This document shows, one piece after another, positions 1 to 6,611 of a stretch of 11,400 nt of DNA. The stretch is from contig JAZUPD010000052.1 of the NCBI GenBank assembly GCA_045604985.1, positions 1-11,400 on the forward strand. Direction: 5' to 3'. Position numbers and translations under genes: made by a program. The DNA is from SIG710 sp045604985 (GTDB taxonomy: Bacteria; Bacillota; Clostridia; Oscillospirales; CAG-272). The notes beneath the pieces were generated by a model. The model was not told the origin of the DNA. It was given only the letters and a program-made list of their open reading frames with translations, and searched no databases. Numbering within the stretch: position 1 is the first letter of the stretch; each line of letters opens with the position of its first letter.

Positions 1-199
1 AAGATGTGTTTTTGACAAAAAGGAACATTTGACCTTTTAGATCTTGGTCGCTGATCTATATGAATAAAAAATTTAAGATCTACACAAGGTGTTTATATAA
101 AACCTATATTAACAAAATCGTAATAAAAACGAAATGCAAAATTCTACAAATCGTGATATACTGTATTAAGGCAAAACATATTTTGAAAAGGAAAAATAA
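1..199. other. Gene-free leader upstream of the LtaS-like gene
   Basis: This AT-rich stretch holds no credible coding region. It contains three AGATC-type boxes. The first, TAGATCTT at 38-45, is an exact inverted repeat of AAGATCTA at 75-82, and also pairs through TAGATC (38-43) with GATCTA (53-58). Two TTTGAC elements lie 17 bases apart at 11-16 and 28-33, but neither has a good -10 at the right distance. The best promoter is the extended -10 at 154-162, listed separately. The end of any upstream gene lies outside the window. Confidence 0.6.
135..162 (+). promoter_or_regulatory. Putative sigma-A promoter with extended -10 for the LtaS-like/ktrBA genes
   Basis: TGATATACT at 154-162 is an extended -10 (TGn followed by TATACT, 5/6 to consensus). 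The -35 region (about 135-140, TGCAAA) is poor, which is tolerated in extended -10 promoters. Transcription would begin near 169, giving a leader of about 30 bases with AAAGGA at 187-192 before the ATG at 200. This call rests on sequence match only. Confidence 0.5.
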
Positions 200-2284
200 A
201 TGAATAACGAAAAAAGACCGATGATAAATAATAGTCAAATGTTCAGACGCCCAAGGGGAAAATACCGTTTTCCTATTTGGGCATTTATGGCGTTGACGTA
301 TATATTTTTTGAAATTTTTATGTATGCTCTTATGGGCGTTAGCTATAGTACCCTTACGTGGATTTATCTTATACTTACGGGAGGGGCTTTCGGCACTGTT
401 CTCGGTGCGTCGATTGAGCTTGTGAAAAAGCCGAGGTGGAGAAAGTTAACCGGTATAGTTGTTCTCGCAATTACGCCCGTGCTGTTCTGCGTTGAATATT
501 TTGTTTTTAAGTCCTTTATGACTTGCATGAATCTTGAATCAATAGTTAGCGGCACGGGGGATGTTGCAACGGGCTTTACGTCTATTGCGCTTACGATAAT
601 GCTTAAGGGGATCTGGGTTATTATTCTTTATTATGTTCCGCTTGTGCTTTTTTGCCTGTTTTTCAGAAGTCTTTCGGGCAACCGTGATTCTCGCGTTCCT
701 CTTATGAGGATGGGTGCGGCTTTGGCGGCTCAGCTTTTGTGCCTTGGCATTATTGCACTTGTTCCCGTGGATAGGGTGAAGCTCTCTAAGCAGTATAATT
801 TTGACGATGCCGTTCACACTTTCGGTCTTACAAATGCCATGGGACTTGATATTCTCAATTCCATCGGCGGCGGAGGCGATTCGGATTTTGAATTTGCTCC
901 TGTTGACCCTATTGAAAGCGAAATGGCACAGGATACCGACGTTCTCGACACGCTTGGTACAGATACCGAAGCGGTTGACCCGCCCGTACCTCCCGTTATA
1001 TATGAAAAAAATGAGGTGGATATTGATTTTGCTGCGCTTGCAGAGAGTGAAAAGAAATCGGATGTTGCAAAACTTCATTCTTATATCGCAGGTCAAGCAC
1101 CAACGTCTCAAAATGAATTTACGGGACTTTTTAAAGGGAAAAATCTCATTCTTATAACGGCAGAAGCCTTCTCAAAGGAGGTTATAGACCCTGTGATGAC
1201 TCCCACTCTTTACCGCTTATATTCAAATGGCGTGAACTTTACCGACTATTATCAGCCGGCATGGGGCGGAAGCACCTCCACGGGAGAATATTCGGTGCTT
1301 ATGGGACTTGTTCCCATGGCGGGTGTCAAGAGCATGAAGAACACCATTGGTCTTAATCTTTACTACACTATCGGAAATTCGCTCACAAGAGAAGGCTATA
1401 ATTCTTATGCCTACCATAATAATTCCCATACCTATTACAGCCGCCATCTTACCCATACCAATTTCGGATATTCAGAGTTTATCGGCATGGGTAACGGAAT
1501 GGAAGATGGAGTTGGAAGTCGTTGGCCCGCAAGTGACGAGGAGATGATGAAATTTACCTTTGATAAATATTGCAGTGAAGAACCATTCAATATTTATTAC
1601 ATGACAGTTAGCGGACACTGTCTTTACAGCTGGACGGGAAACAGTATGTCAAAGCGAAACAGAGAAACCTTTGAAAATATGAATGCTTCCGAGACGATAA
1701 AAGCATATTATGCCGCAAATTACGAGCTTGAAAAGGGACTTTCTTATATCGTTTCTCAGCTTGAGGAAAAGGGGATGTCGGATGACACCGTTATCGTTAT
1801 TTCCACCGACCATTATCCATATGGCCTTGAAAAGGGCGAATCATGGGGAAATGATAAGGATTATCTGGGCGAGCTTTACGGATATGACCCTGCGGGAAAT
1901 ATTTTTCTGCGAGACCACTCGGCACTTATCATGTGGAGTGGATGCCTTGAGGATAGGGAAGAAAAGGTTGTGGTTGATACACCTGTTTACAGTCTTGATA
2001 TTCTTCCCACTCTACTCAATCTGTTCGGAATTGAATATGATTCCAGACTTCTCGTTGGAAGGGATGTTTTCTCGGAGGCAGAGCCTCTCGTTCTCTGGAC
2101 AAACTATAGCTGGCTTACCGATAAGGGAACCTATGATGCAAGAACCGGCACCTTCACACCTAAAAACGGCGCAGAGGTTGACGATGCTTATATTAAACGT
2201 ATAAAGGGAATAGTGGGAAATAAGATAAACTATTCAAAGAGCGTTATTTCTCTCGATTATTTTAATATTCTATTTGGAGATTAA
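200..2284 (+). CDS. LtaS-type membrane sulfatase/phosphoglycerol transferase
   Basis: This 694-residue protein has about five N-terminal membrane segments (near 25-47, 52-75, 83-104, 128-155 and 172-190), an acidic linker (about 225-285), and an extracellular alkaline-phosphatase/sulfatase-superfamily domain (about 310-625). That layout and length fit lipoteichoic acid synthase relatives, which move glycerol-phosphate from phosphatidylglycerol onto a polymer outside the cell. Visible active-site elements are E322 (metal), T359 in GGSTSTGEYS (matching the catalytic threonine of staphylococcal LtaS), H473 in VSGHCLY, and D537-H538 in ISTDHYPYG (metal). The start has AAAGGA seven bases upstream. 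Family and fold are secure. The exact substrate is not: related enzymes make LTA primers or modify other surface glycans. The stop lies one base before ktrB, so the two genes are probably co-transcribed. Confidence 0.85.
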   Translation: MNNEKRPMINNSQMFRRPRGKYRFPIWAFMALTYIFFEIFMYALMGVSYSTLTWIYLILTGGAFGTVLGASIELVKKPRWRKLTGIVVLAITPVLFCVEYFVFKSFMTCMNLESIVSGTGDVATGFTSIALTIMLKGIWVIILYYVPLVLFCLFFRSLSGNRDSRVPLMRMGAALAAQLLCLGIIALVPVDRVKLSKQYNFDDAVHTFGLTNAMGLDILNSIGGGGDSDFEFAPVDPIESEMAQDTDVLDTLGTDTEAVDPPVPPVIYEKNEVDIDFAALAESEKKSDVAKLHSYIAGQAPTSQNEFTGLFKGKNLILITAEAFSKEVIDPVMTPTLYRLYSNGVNFTDYYQPAWGGSTSTGEYSVLMGLVPMAGVKSMKNTIGLNLYYTIGNSLTREGYNSYAYHNNSHTYYSRHLTHTNFGYSEFIGMGNGMEDGVGSRWPASDEEMMKFTFDKYCSEEPFNIYYMTVSGHCLYSWTGNSMSKRNRETFENMNASETIKAYYAANYELEKGLSYIVSQLEEKGMSDDTVIVISTDHYPYGLEKGESWGNDKDYLGELYGYDPAGNIFLRDHSALIMWSGCLEDREEKVVVDTPVYSLDILPTLLNLFGIEYDSRLLVGRDVFSEAEPLVLWTNYSWLTDKGTYDARTGTFTPKNGAEVDDAYIKRIKGIVGNKINYSKSVISLDYFNILFGD

Positions 2285-2285
2285 A

Positions 2286-3620
2286 ATGAAAAGCAGACTT
2301 TCTTATGTTCAGGTGATAGCACTTGGATATGCAATAATGATTGCGGTGGGAACATTGCTTTTGATGCTTCCCATATCTTCATCAAGCGGAGAGAGTGCAT
2401 CCTTTACCGATGCATTGTTTACCGTCACCTCAGCCTCCTGCGTTACGGGTCTTATCCCGGTGGATACGGGAACATATTGGTCCTTTTTCGGACAGGCGGT
2501 TATAATTATTCTTATTCAGATAGGCGGCCTTGGATTTGTTACGATAGCAACTCTGTTTATGATGGCGATGAAAAGACGTATCGGAATCAGAAGCCGAGAG
2601 CTTATGATAGAGAGCATAAATTCTTCAAATATCGGTGGAATTTTGCGTCTGACAAAAAAGATCATTCTCGGTACTCTTATAATCGAGGGTATCGGCGCTC
2701 TTATACTTTCGGTCAGATTTGCTTTTGATTTTCCTTTGGGAAAGGCGATCTGGTTTGGCGTTTTCCATTCGATTTCCGCTTTTTGTAATGCGGGATTTGA
2801 CCTTATGGGTGTGATCGAGCCTTATTCATCGCTGATGCATTATTCCTCGGATATAGTCATTACGGTGACGATCATGCTCCTGATAACGATAGGCGGCATA
2901 GGCTTCCTTGTTTGGGACGATATTTTGAAAAACGGCATTCGTTTCAAAAAATACAGTTTCCATACAAAGCTCGTTCTTTTTACCACCGCAATATTGATCT
3001 TTGGCGGTGCGCTTCTTATGTTTATATTTGAAAGAAACTCTTCAAATAAGTCTTTGCCTCTCGGAGATCAGATAATTGCGTCATTTTTTGCTTCGGTAAG
3101 TGCAAGAACTGCAGGAATGAATGTTACCGATACTGCTGCTTTTTCGGAAGCGGGAAGGCTTCTTATTATGTTTTTGTTTTATGTCGGCGGAAGCTCAGGC
3201 TCAACGGCAGGCGGCATAAAGACTACCACCATTGCGGTAATAGTCCTTCATGCTGTTTCGACTATGAGAGGGAATACATATCCTTCTGCTTTCGGAAGGA
3301 GAATAAGCGATCCTGCTGTAAAAAAAGCAATAACGGTTGCTTTTACAAATCTTTCACTTGCCTTGGTCGGTGCTGCGATAATAATGGCACTTCAGCCGTT
3401 TCTCGGTATGTCAGATGTGCTTTTTGAGACCTTTTCTGCCATGGGAACCGTTGGAATGACAACTGGCATAACGAGAGAGCTTTGCATGAGTTCAAAATAT
3501 GTAATAATAATTCTTATGTATCTCGGAAGGGTGGGAAGCATATCCTTTGCGGCGGCAATGATGCAGAAAAAAGCACAGCCCAGCATAAGTGCGCCTACCG
3601 AGGAAATAATTATAGGTTAG
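2286..3620 (+). CDS. ktrB: K+ uptake channel subunit, TrkH/KtrB family
   Basis: This 444-residue polytopic membrane protein is the ion-conducting subunit of a Ktr/Trk potassium transporter. The fourfold M1-P-M2 architecture shows as four filter loops: SASCVTG (49-55), SAFCNAGFD (164-172), SARTAGMN (272-279) and SAMGTVGMT (384-392), each with the conserved selectivity glycine. The glycine-rich GGSSGSTAGG at 301-310 matches the flexible intramembrane gate of KtrB. I chose ATG 2286, with GGAGA (2276-2280) five bases upstream, over an in-frame TTG at 2274 that lies inside the previous gene and would place the ribosome-binding site within the coding region. It sits one base after the LtaS-like stop and 14 bases before ktrA. 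At about 444 residues it is KtrB-sized, smaller than proteobacterial TrkH. Confidence 0.93.
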   Translation: MKSRLSYVQVIALGYAIMIAVGTLLLMLPISSSSGESASFTDALFTVTSASCVTGLIPVDTGTYWSFFGQAVIIILIQIGGLGFVTIATLFMMAMKRRIGIRSRELMIESINSSNIGGILRLTKKIILGTLIIEGIGALILSVRFAFDFPLGKAIWFGVFHSISAFCNAGFDLMGVIEPYSSLMHYSSDIVITVTIMLLITIGGIGFLVWDDILKNGIRFKKYSFHTKLVLFTTAILIFGGALLMFIFERNSSNKSLPLGDQIIASFFASVSARTAGMNVTDTAAFSEAGRLLIMFLFYVGGSSGSTAGGIKTTTIAVIVLHAVSTMRGNTYPSAFGRRISDPAVKKAITVAFTNLSLALVGAAIIMALQPFLGMSDVLFETFSAMGTVGMTTGITRELCMSSKYVIIILMYLGRVGSISFAAAMMQKKAQPSISAPTEEIIIG

Positions 3621-3634
3621 AGGAGGGATTGTGA

Positions 3635-4279
3635 ATGAAGCAATTTTTAATTGTGGGACTTGGAACTGTTGGAAAGCATCTTTGCGTGGAGCTTTTTGAC
3701 AGAAAATGCGAAACACTTATTCTTGATAAAAATCCGGAGGCGGTTGAAGAAATGCTGAAATATGCAACGTCTGCAAAGGTTGCCGACTGTACGGTTCCCG
3801 GCGTTCTGGAAAGTCTCAGCGTTTCGGATTTTGATGCGTGCTTTGTATGCGTCGGAGGCGATCTTCGCTCAAGCCTTGAGGTCACCAGCCGTCTGAACGA
3901 GCTTGGAGCAAAGAGGATATATTCATCAGCTACCGATGATATTCAGGATAAATTTCTCCGCAAGGTCGGTGCGGATTTTATAATTTATCCCGAACGTGAT
4001 GTTACGAGAAGACTTGCCATAAGCGAAAGTTCGGATCAGATATTTGATTATATCAAGCTCACAGACGAGTATGCCATTTATGAGATGACTCCACAAAAGG
4101 CTTGGGTAGGAAAGAGCATAAAAAACATAAATTTCAGAGTCAAATATAATTTGAATGTTCTCGGATATAAAAAATCCGACGGAATTTTCAGAGCCACCGT
4201 GTCTCCCGATTATATTATAAAGGAAGATGAGCATCTGATGGTGATGGGAAAAGACGAGGACATCAAAAAAATTATCTGA
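3635..4279 (+). CDS. ktrA: K+ uptake regulatory subunit, KtrA/TrkA (RCK) family
   Basis: This 214-residue cytoplasmic protein has one RCK_N Rossmann domain (about 1-125) and one RCK_C/TrkA_C domain (about 140-214), the size and layout of KtrA. VGLGTVG (7-13) is the dinucleotide loop, and D31 at the end of the second strand is the usual ribose-binding acid. In the family, an octameric ring gates KtrB in response to ATP/ADP, and the C-terminal domain commonly binds c-di-AMP, which closes the channel; neither ligand can be confirmed from sequence alone. AGGAGGG (3621-3627) is seven bases before the ATG. The nearby GTG at 3631 is out of frame. The gene follows ktrB by 14 bases, so the two form a functional pair. 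No strong terminator follows. Confidence 0.92.
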   Translation: MKQFLIVGLGTVGKHLCVELFDRKCETLILDKNPEAVEEMLKYATSAKVADCTVPGVLESLSVSDFDACFVCVGGDLRSSLEVTSRLNELGAKRIYSSATDDIQDKFLRKVGADFIIYPERDVTRRLAISESSDQIFDYIKLTDEYAIYEMTPQKAWVGKSIKNINFRVKYNLNVLGYKKSDGIFRATVSPDYIIKEDEHLMVMGKDEDIKKII

Positions 4280-4394
4280 TGACTTTCTTATAATACGATT
4301 TTTGTCATTTTTTATATGAAATACCCATAAATATTCTCCATTTCCTAAAAACCCATTATTTTTGGTAAAAATATACAAAAATCAAAGAAAAGGG

Positions 4395-4423
4395 TTTACA
4401 AACCGATTTTTATGTGTTATAAT
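4395..4423 (+). promoter_or_regulatory. Strong sigma-A promoter for the G5/3D gene
   Basis: TTTACA (4395-4400), a 17-base spacer and TATAAT (4418-4423) form a near-perfect sigma-A promoter, with an extended TGT at 4415-4417. Transcription should start near 4430. This matters for gene calling: the longest reading frame opens at 4412, inside the promoter, so that start cannot be in the mRNA and the ATG at 4481 must be used. The leader is about 50 bases. Confidence 0.8.
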
Positions 4424-4480
4424 CTTGCGGGTTTTGGAATAAGCTTCAAAAAACGGTTAGAAAGGAGCGGACAGAAATTT

Positions 4481-5410
4481 ATGCGAAAGATTATGACCAT
4501 TCGACATTTATCGGAGTCGGAAAATAATGAGAATGTTCAGAATAGAATCGTGCCTATTGTTATTACTGCGCTTCTTCTTGTTTTTTCGATAATCTGTGTT
4601 GCGGCGGTTGAGATAACGGAAGCCCCGAGAGAAGAAGCTGTCTTTGCAGAGACTGTTTCTTCAAAAATAGAAGCATCTGAAAAGACGGATCGTGCTGTCG
4701 TTACCGTAATATATGGCGGCAAGGAATACGTAAGGTGCAATTCTCCAATAATGACTGTCGGAGCGCTTCTTGATAGACTCCATATTGAGCTGGGAGAAGA
4801 TAATGCTTTGAGCCATTCGGCATCTGAAATGATAAGCGATGGCATGACTCTTTCGGTAAGTGTTGTTACAACGGAGATTTACACAGAGGAGACGGAGATT
4901 CCATTTGAAACCGTCTATAAGGATTCGCAGGTAATAAAAAAGGGGACTATTTCACTTGCCGAAAATGGAAAGAGTGGGATCAAGTCTGTTACGAAGAAAG
5001 TAACCATGGTTAACGGAGCTGTTACTCTCAGTCAGGTTGTTTCCGAGGAGATAATAAGCGAACCTGTTGATGCAGTATATTATAAAGGCGTTGGCGGAAC
5101 GATCAAGTCTAATGACGGAACGGTTTATAACTATTCTTATTACATAGATGTTGTTGCAACAGCATATCATACCGGCGGTATTACTTCGACCGGACACGTT
5201 GCAAATGAAGAAGTCGTTGCCGTTGACCCAAAGGTAATTCCTTACGGAACAAAAATGTTCATCACGGGAAATTGGGGTGAGATAGGCTACCGTTCTGCCG
5301 AGGATTGCGGAAACTTCAAGGGCAAGCGTATTGATGTTTGTATGGAGGGAACGAGAGCTGAGCTTCTTCAATTTGGAAGAAGAAACATGAGAGTTTATAT
5401 TCTTGAATAA
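4481..5410 (+). CDS. Cell-wall protein with DUF348, G5 and 3D domains
   Basis: This 309-residue protein has one N-terminal membrane segment (about 23-43; a signal anchor or uncleaved signal), a DUF348 ubiquitin-like segment (about 72-115), a G5 domain (about 128-203) and a C-terminal 3D domain (about 223-308). The three aspartates that name the 3D domain are D249 (VAVDPKVIP), D275 (SAEDCGN) and D285 (KRIDVCM). The 3D fold is a double-psi beta barrel found in lytic-transglycosylase-like wall enzymes such as MltA and the Bacillus YabE/YocH group, so peptidoglycan remodelling outside the membrane is the likely role. A cysteine stands at 276 where threonine is usual. The chosen start has AAAGGAG (4461-4467) 13 bases upstream; an in-frame ATG at 4493 is an alternative. 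The gene has its own promoter and terminator. Confidence 0.85.
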   Translation: MRKIMTIRHLSESENNENVQNRIVPIVITALLLVFSIICVAAVEITEAPREEAVFAETVSSKIEASEKTDRAVVTVIYGGKEYVRCNSPIMTVGALLDRLHIELGEDNALSHSASEMISDGMTLSVSVVTTEIYTEETEIPFETVYKDSQVIKKGTISLAENGKSGIKSVTKKVTMVNGAVTLSQVVSEEIISEPVDAVYYKGVGGTIKSNDGTVYNYSYYIDVVATAYHTGGITSTGHVANEEVVAVDPKVIPYGTKMFITGNWGEIGYRSAEDCGNFKGKRIDVCMEGTRAELLQFGRRNMRVYILE

Positions 5411-5413
5411 GTT

Positions 5414-5443
5414 AAAGAGCTGAACATTTTGTTCGGCTCTTTT
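5414..5443 (+). terminator. Rho-independent terminator after the G5/3D gene
   Basis: AAAGAGCTGAAC (5414-5425) pairs with GTTCGGCTCTTT (5431-5442) as a 12-bp stem with one G-U pair and a five-base ATTTT loop. A short T run (5440-5443) follows. It begins three bases after the stop and separates the wall gene from the hydrogenase operon. Confidence 0.85.
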
Positions 5444-5498
5444 CGTCTTTGACGAGCTTGTGACACTGCACTTCGTATTTCCATCATCCGAAAAAAAT

Positions 5499-5527
5499 TT
5501 GACAGGAGTGTGATAAAAATTTATCAA
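5499..5527 (+). promoter_or_regulatory. Possible upstream promoter P1 of the hydrogenase operon
   Basis: TTGACA (5499-5504) is a perfect -35. At 17 bases the -10 is TATCAA (5522-5527), which matches four of six consensus positions. The palindrome at 5511-5526 covers the spacer and almost all of the -10, so a bound protein would block this promoter. It is weaker than the downstream promoter and is a sequence-match prediction only. Confidence 0.4.
5511..5526. promoter_or_regulatory. 16-bp palindrome, possible operator
   Basis: TGATAAA (5511-5517) and TTTATCA (5520-5526) are exact inverted repeats two bases apart. The spacing (TGAT-N8-ATCA) differs from the FNR consensus (TTGAT-N4-ATCAA) and from Rex sites, so I cannot assign a regulator. 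Its place across the -10 of P1 suggests a repressor site. It is AT-rich, so chance is a real alternative. Confidence 0.35.
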
Positions 5528-5581
5528 TGTTACGAAATTAGGTCGCAAATTGTAAACTTTTTGTTATTTTCTCGAAATATA

Positions 5582-5610
5582 TAGACATTTTAAAGTTTAT
5601 GTAGTATAAT
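5582..5610 (+). promoter_or_regulatory. Main promoter P2 of the hydrogenase operon
   Basis: TAGACA (5582-5587), a 17-base spacer and a perfect TATAAT (5605-5610) give 11 of 12 consensus bases. The start of transcription should be near 5617, leaving a leader of about 80 bases that contains the hairpin and the Rex-like site. Rex bound 50-65 bases downstream of the start would act as a roadblock rather than by excluding polymerase. Confidence 0.75.
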
Positions 5611-5620
5611 GTAGTCATCA

Positions 5621-5653
5621 CTGTGTTTCGGTGCGTTTCGGCGCACCGTACAG
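5621..5653 (+). promoter_or_regulatory. Leader hairpin built on a 10-bp tandem repeat
   Basis: GTTTCGGTGC (5625-5634) and GTTTCGGCGC (5635-5644) are adjacent copies differing at one base. The RNA can fold with CGGTGCG (5629-5635) pairing CGCACCG (5642-5648) around a six-base loop, and CTGT (5621-5624) pairing ACAG (5650-5653). Four Ts follow (5654-5657), so it resembles a weak terminator. Starting only about four bases into the predicted mRNA, it could also protect the 5' end from decay. At DNA level, repeats one helical turn apart could be a protein site. Confidence 0.55.
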
Positions 5654-5664
5654 TTTTAAACAAC

Positions 5665-5682
5665 TTGTTATTTTTTTAACAA
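5665..5682. promoter_or_regulatory. Rex-type redox operator
   Basis: TTGTTATTTTTTTAACAA is an exact 6-bp inverted repeat (TTGTTA, TAACAA) around six bases. The clostridial Rex consensus is TTGTTAA-N4-TTAACAA, and this site matches 13 of the 14 specified positions. Rex binds such sites when NADH/NAD+ is low and releases as NADH rises, and it is known to control fermentation and hydrogenase genes in Clostridia and Thermotogales. Two bases separate it from the hydC GGAGG, so it could also block ribosome loading by pairing in RNA, though a six-bp A/U-rich stem would be weak. Confidence 0.75.
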
Positions 5683-5697
5683 ACGGAGGTATCAACA

Positions 5698-6192
5698 ATG
5701 AAAAAGAAATTGACTACGGTCGAATTTCACGGCACTGCAGAGCAGGAAGAAAAACTGCTTGCTGTTATCGAGAAGTATAACGGTATGCAAGGTGCAATGA
5801 TGCCGATCCTTCAGGAGGCGCAGAGTATCTACGGCTATCTTCCCATAGAGGTTCAGAAGATAATCGCAGAAAAGACCGGTGTATCCCTTGAGGAAATCTA
5901 CGGCATCGTATCTTTTTATGCACAGTTCAAGCTTAATCCCGATGGCGAGGTGGCTATCGCTGTTTGCCTTGGAACTGCTTGCTATGTTAAGGGCTCGGGC
6001 GATATCCTTGATGAGATTTGCAATGAGCTTGGTATGTCATCGGGCGAAACGTCCTCTGACGGAAAGTTCTCAATCGAGGCTACTCGTTGCATCGGTGCTT
6101 GCGGTCTTGCTCCCGTTCTTACCATTAACGGTGATGTTTACGGAAGACTTACAAAGGAAGATGTTCCTTCGATCATTGCAAAGTACCGCTAA
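5698..6192 (+). CDS. hydC: NADH-linked hydrogenase subunit HydC (NuoE-like)
   Basis: This 164-residue soluble protein belongs to the 24-kDa NuoE/HydC family: a helical N-terminal bundle (about 10-80) followed by a thioredoxin-like [2Fe-2S] domain. All four ligands are present: C90 and C95 (CLGTAC, spacing x4) and C131 and C135 (CIGAC, spacing x3). In trimeric or tetrameric electron-bifurcating hydrogenases, HydC sits against HydB and takes part in electron flow between NADH, ferredoxin and H2. GGAGG lies eight bases before the ATG. It heads the operon, directly after the Rex-like operator. NuoE-like proteins also serve NAD-dependent formate dehydrogenases; the H-cluster homologue and HydB downstream favour hydrogenase, but hydA itself lies beyond the window. 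Confidence 0.9.
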   Translation: MKKKLTTVEFHGTAEQEEKLLAVIEKYNGMQGAMMPILQEAQSIYGYLPIEVQKIIAEKTGVSLEEIYGIVSFYAQFKLNPDGEVAIAVCLGTACYVKGSGDILDEICNELGMSSGETSSDGKFSIEATRCIGACGLAPVLTINGDVYGRLTKEDVPSIIAKYR

Positions 6193-6225
6193 TCCATTTT
6201 GATAATCACCCATTTGGTTTTATTC

Positions 6226-6240
6226 TGCGGCTCTGCCGCA
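6226..6240. other. Intercistronic hairpin after hydC
   Basis: TGCGGC (6226-6231) and GCCGCA (6235-6240) form a perfect, GC-rich 6-bp stem with a TCT loop. It sits in the 67-base gap between hydC and the next gene, the widest gap in the operon. No T run follows on either strand, so it is not a standard terminator. It may mark an mRNA processing or stability boundary that keeps hydC message above that of the signalling genes. Confidence 0.55.
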
Positions 6241-6259
6241 AACGTATCGGAGAAATGAT

Positions 6260-6610
6260 ATGAAAATCAGTGAGATCAGAGATCTTCTCAGCGCAAATGT
6301 AATGACAGGGGATGACATGCTTGACAATGAGGTCGCTTCGGCTTGCTGCAGCGACATGATGAGTGACGTCCTTGCGTATGTTAAGGATCAAGGCGTCCTT
6401 ATTACGGGCCTCGTTAATCCTCAGGTCATCCGTACTGCAAATATGATGGACATGGTCTGCATAGTTTTTGCCAGAAACAAAAGGCCGACAGATGAAATGA
6501 TCGAGCTTGCAGAGGAGAGCGGCATAGCCGTTATGTGTACCGCAAAGCGTGCTTTTGAGGCCAGCGGTGTCCTCTATATGGCAGGTCTTTCAAGAAATGC
6601 CGAGGACTGA
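6260..6610 (+). CDS. DRTGG-domain protein, copy 1
   Basis: This 116-residue cytoplasmic protein is made almost entirely of one DRTGG-type domain, a regulatory fold found beside CBS domains and in the N-terminal part of some phosphotransacetylases. The whole-length pattern (VMTGDD near 14-19, VLAYVKDQGVLITGL near 37-51, MVCIVFARNKRP near 65-76, then helix and IAVMCT) fits the family; the literal DRTGG motif is not kept. No catalytic residues are evident, so a ligand-binding or adaptor role is likely. GGAGA (6249-6253) is six bases before the ATG; another ATG at 6255 runs straight into a stop. It has a paralogue on the other side of the H-cluster gene, at 8396. Confidence 0.75.
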   Translation: MKISEIRDLLSANVMTGDDMLDNEVASACCSDMMSDVLAYVKDQGVLITGLVNPQVIRTANMMDMVCIVFARNKRPTDEMIELAEESGIAVMCTAKRAFEASGVLYMAGLSRNAED

Positions 6611-6611
6611 T

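Larger units (their letters stand above)
5444..5697. promoter_or_regulatory. Hydrogenase operon control region
   Basis: This 254-base gene-free region holds, in order: a possible upstream promoter (TTGACA 5499-5504, TATCAA 5522-5527) whose -10 overlaps a palindrome; the best promoter (5582-5610); a tandem-repeat hairpin (5621-5653); a Rex-like operator (5665-5682); and GGAGG (5685-5689) eight bases before the hydC ATG. A lone TTGTTA half-site lies at 5561-5566, just upstream of the -35. I see no small reading frame or known riboswitch here. Confidence 0.75.

Noticed and set aside
539..1111. 190-codon reading frame on the minus strand
   Set aside because: It is fully antisense to the well-supported LtaS-like gene and its product has no recognisable domain or ribosome-binding context.
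4279..4313. Possible terminator after ktrA (ATGAC pairing GTCAT, then six Ts)
   Set aside because: The stem is only five base pairs with a 20-base loop, too weak to call. Transcription may run on toward the next promoter.
4412..4480. N-terminal extension of the G5/3D gene
   Set aside because: The proposed start lies within a near-consensus promoter, upstream of the predicted transcription start; AAAGGAG precedes ATG 4481 instead.
4280..4480. c-di-AMP (ydaO-type) riboswitch before the wall gene
   Set aside because: The genes would fit such control, but the promoter at 4395-4423 leaves only about 50 bases of leader, too short for that riboswitch.
5561..5578. Second Rex site upstream of promoter P2
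   Set aside because: Only the left half TTGTTA matches; the right half does not resemble TTAACAA.
6549..6611. Longer start for the RsbW-like gene
   Set aside because: The extra residues read through the DRTGG gene in another frame; ATG 6612 has its own ribosome-binding site and gives a normal GHKL N-terminus.
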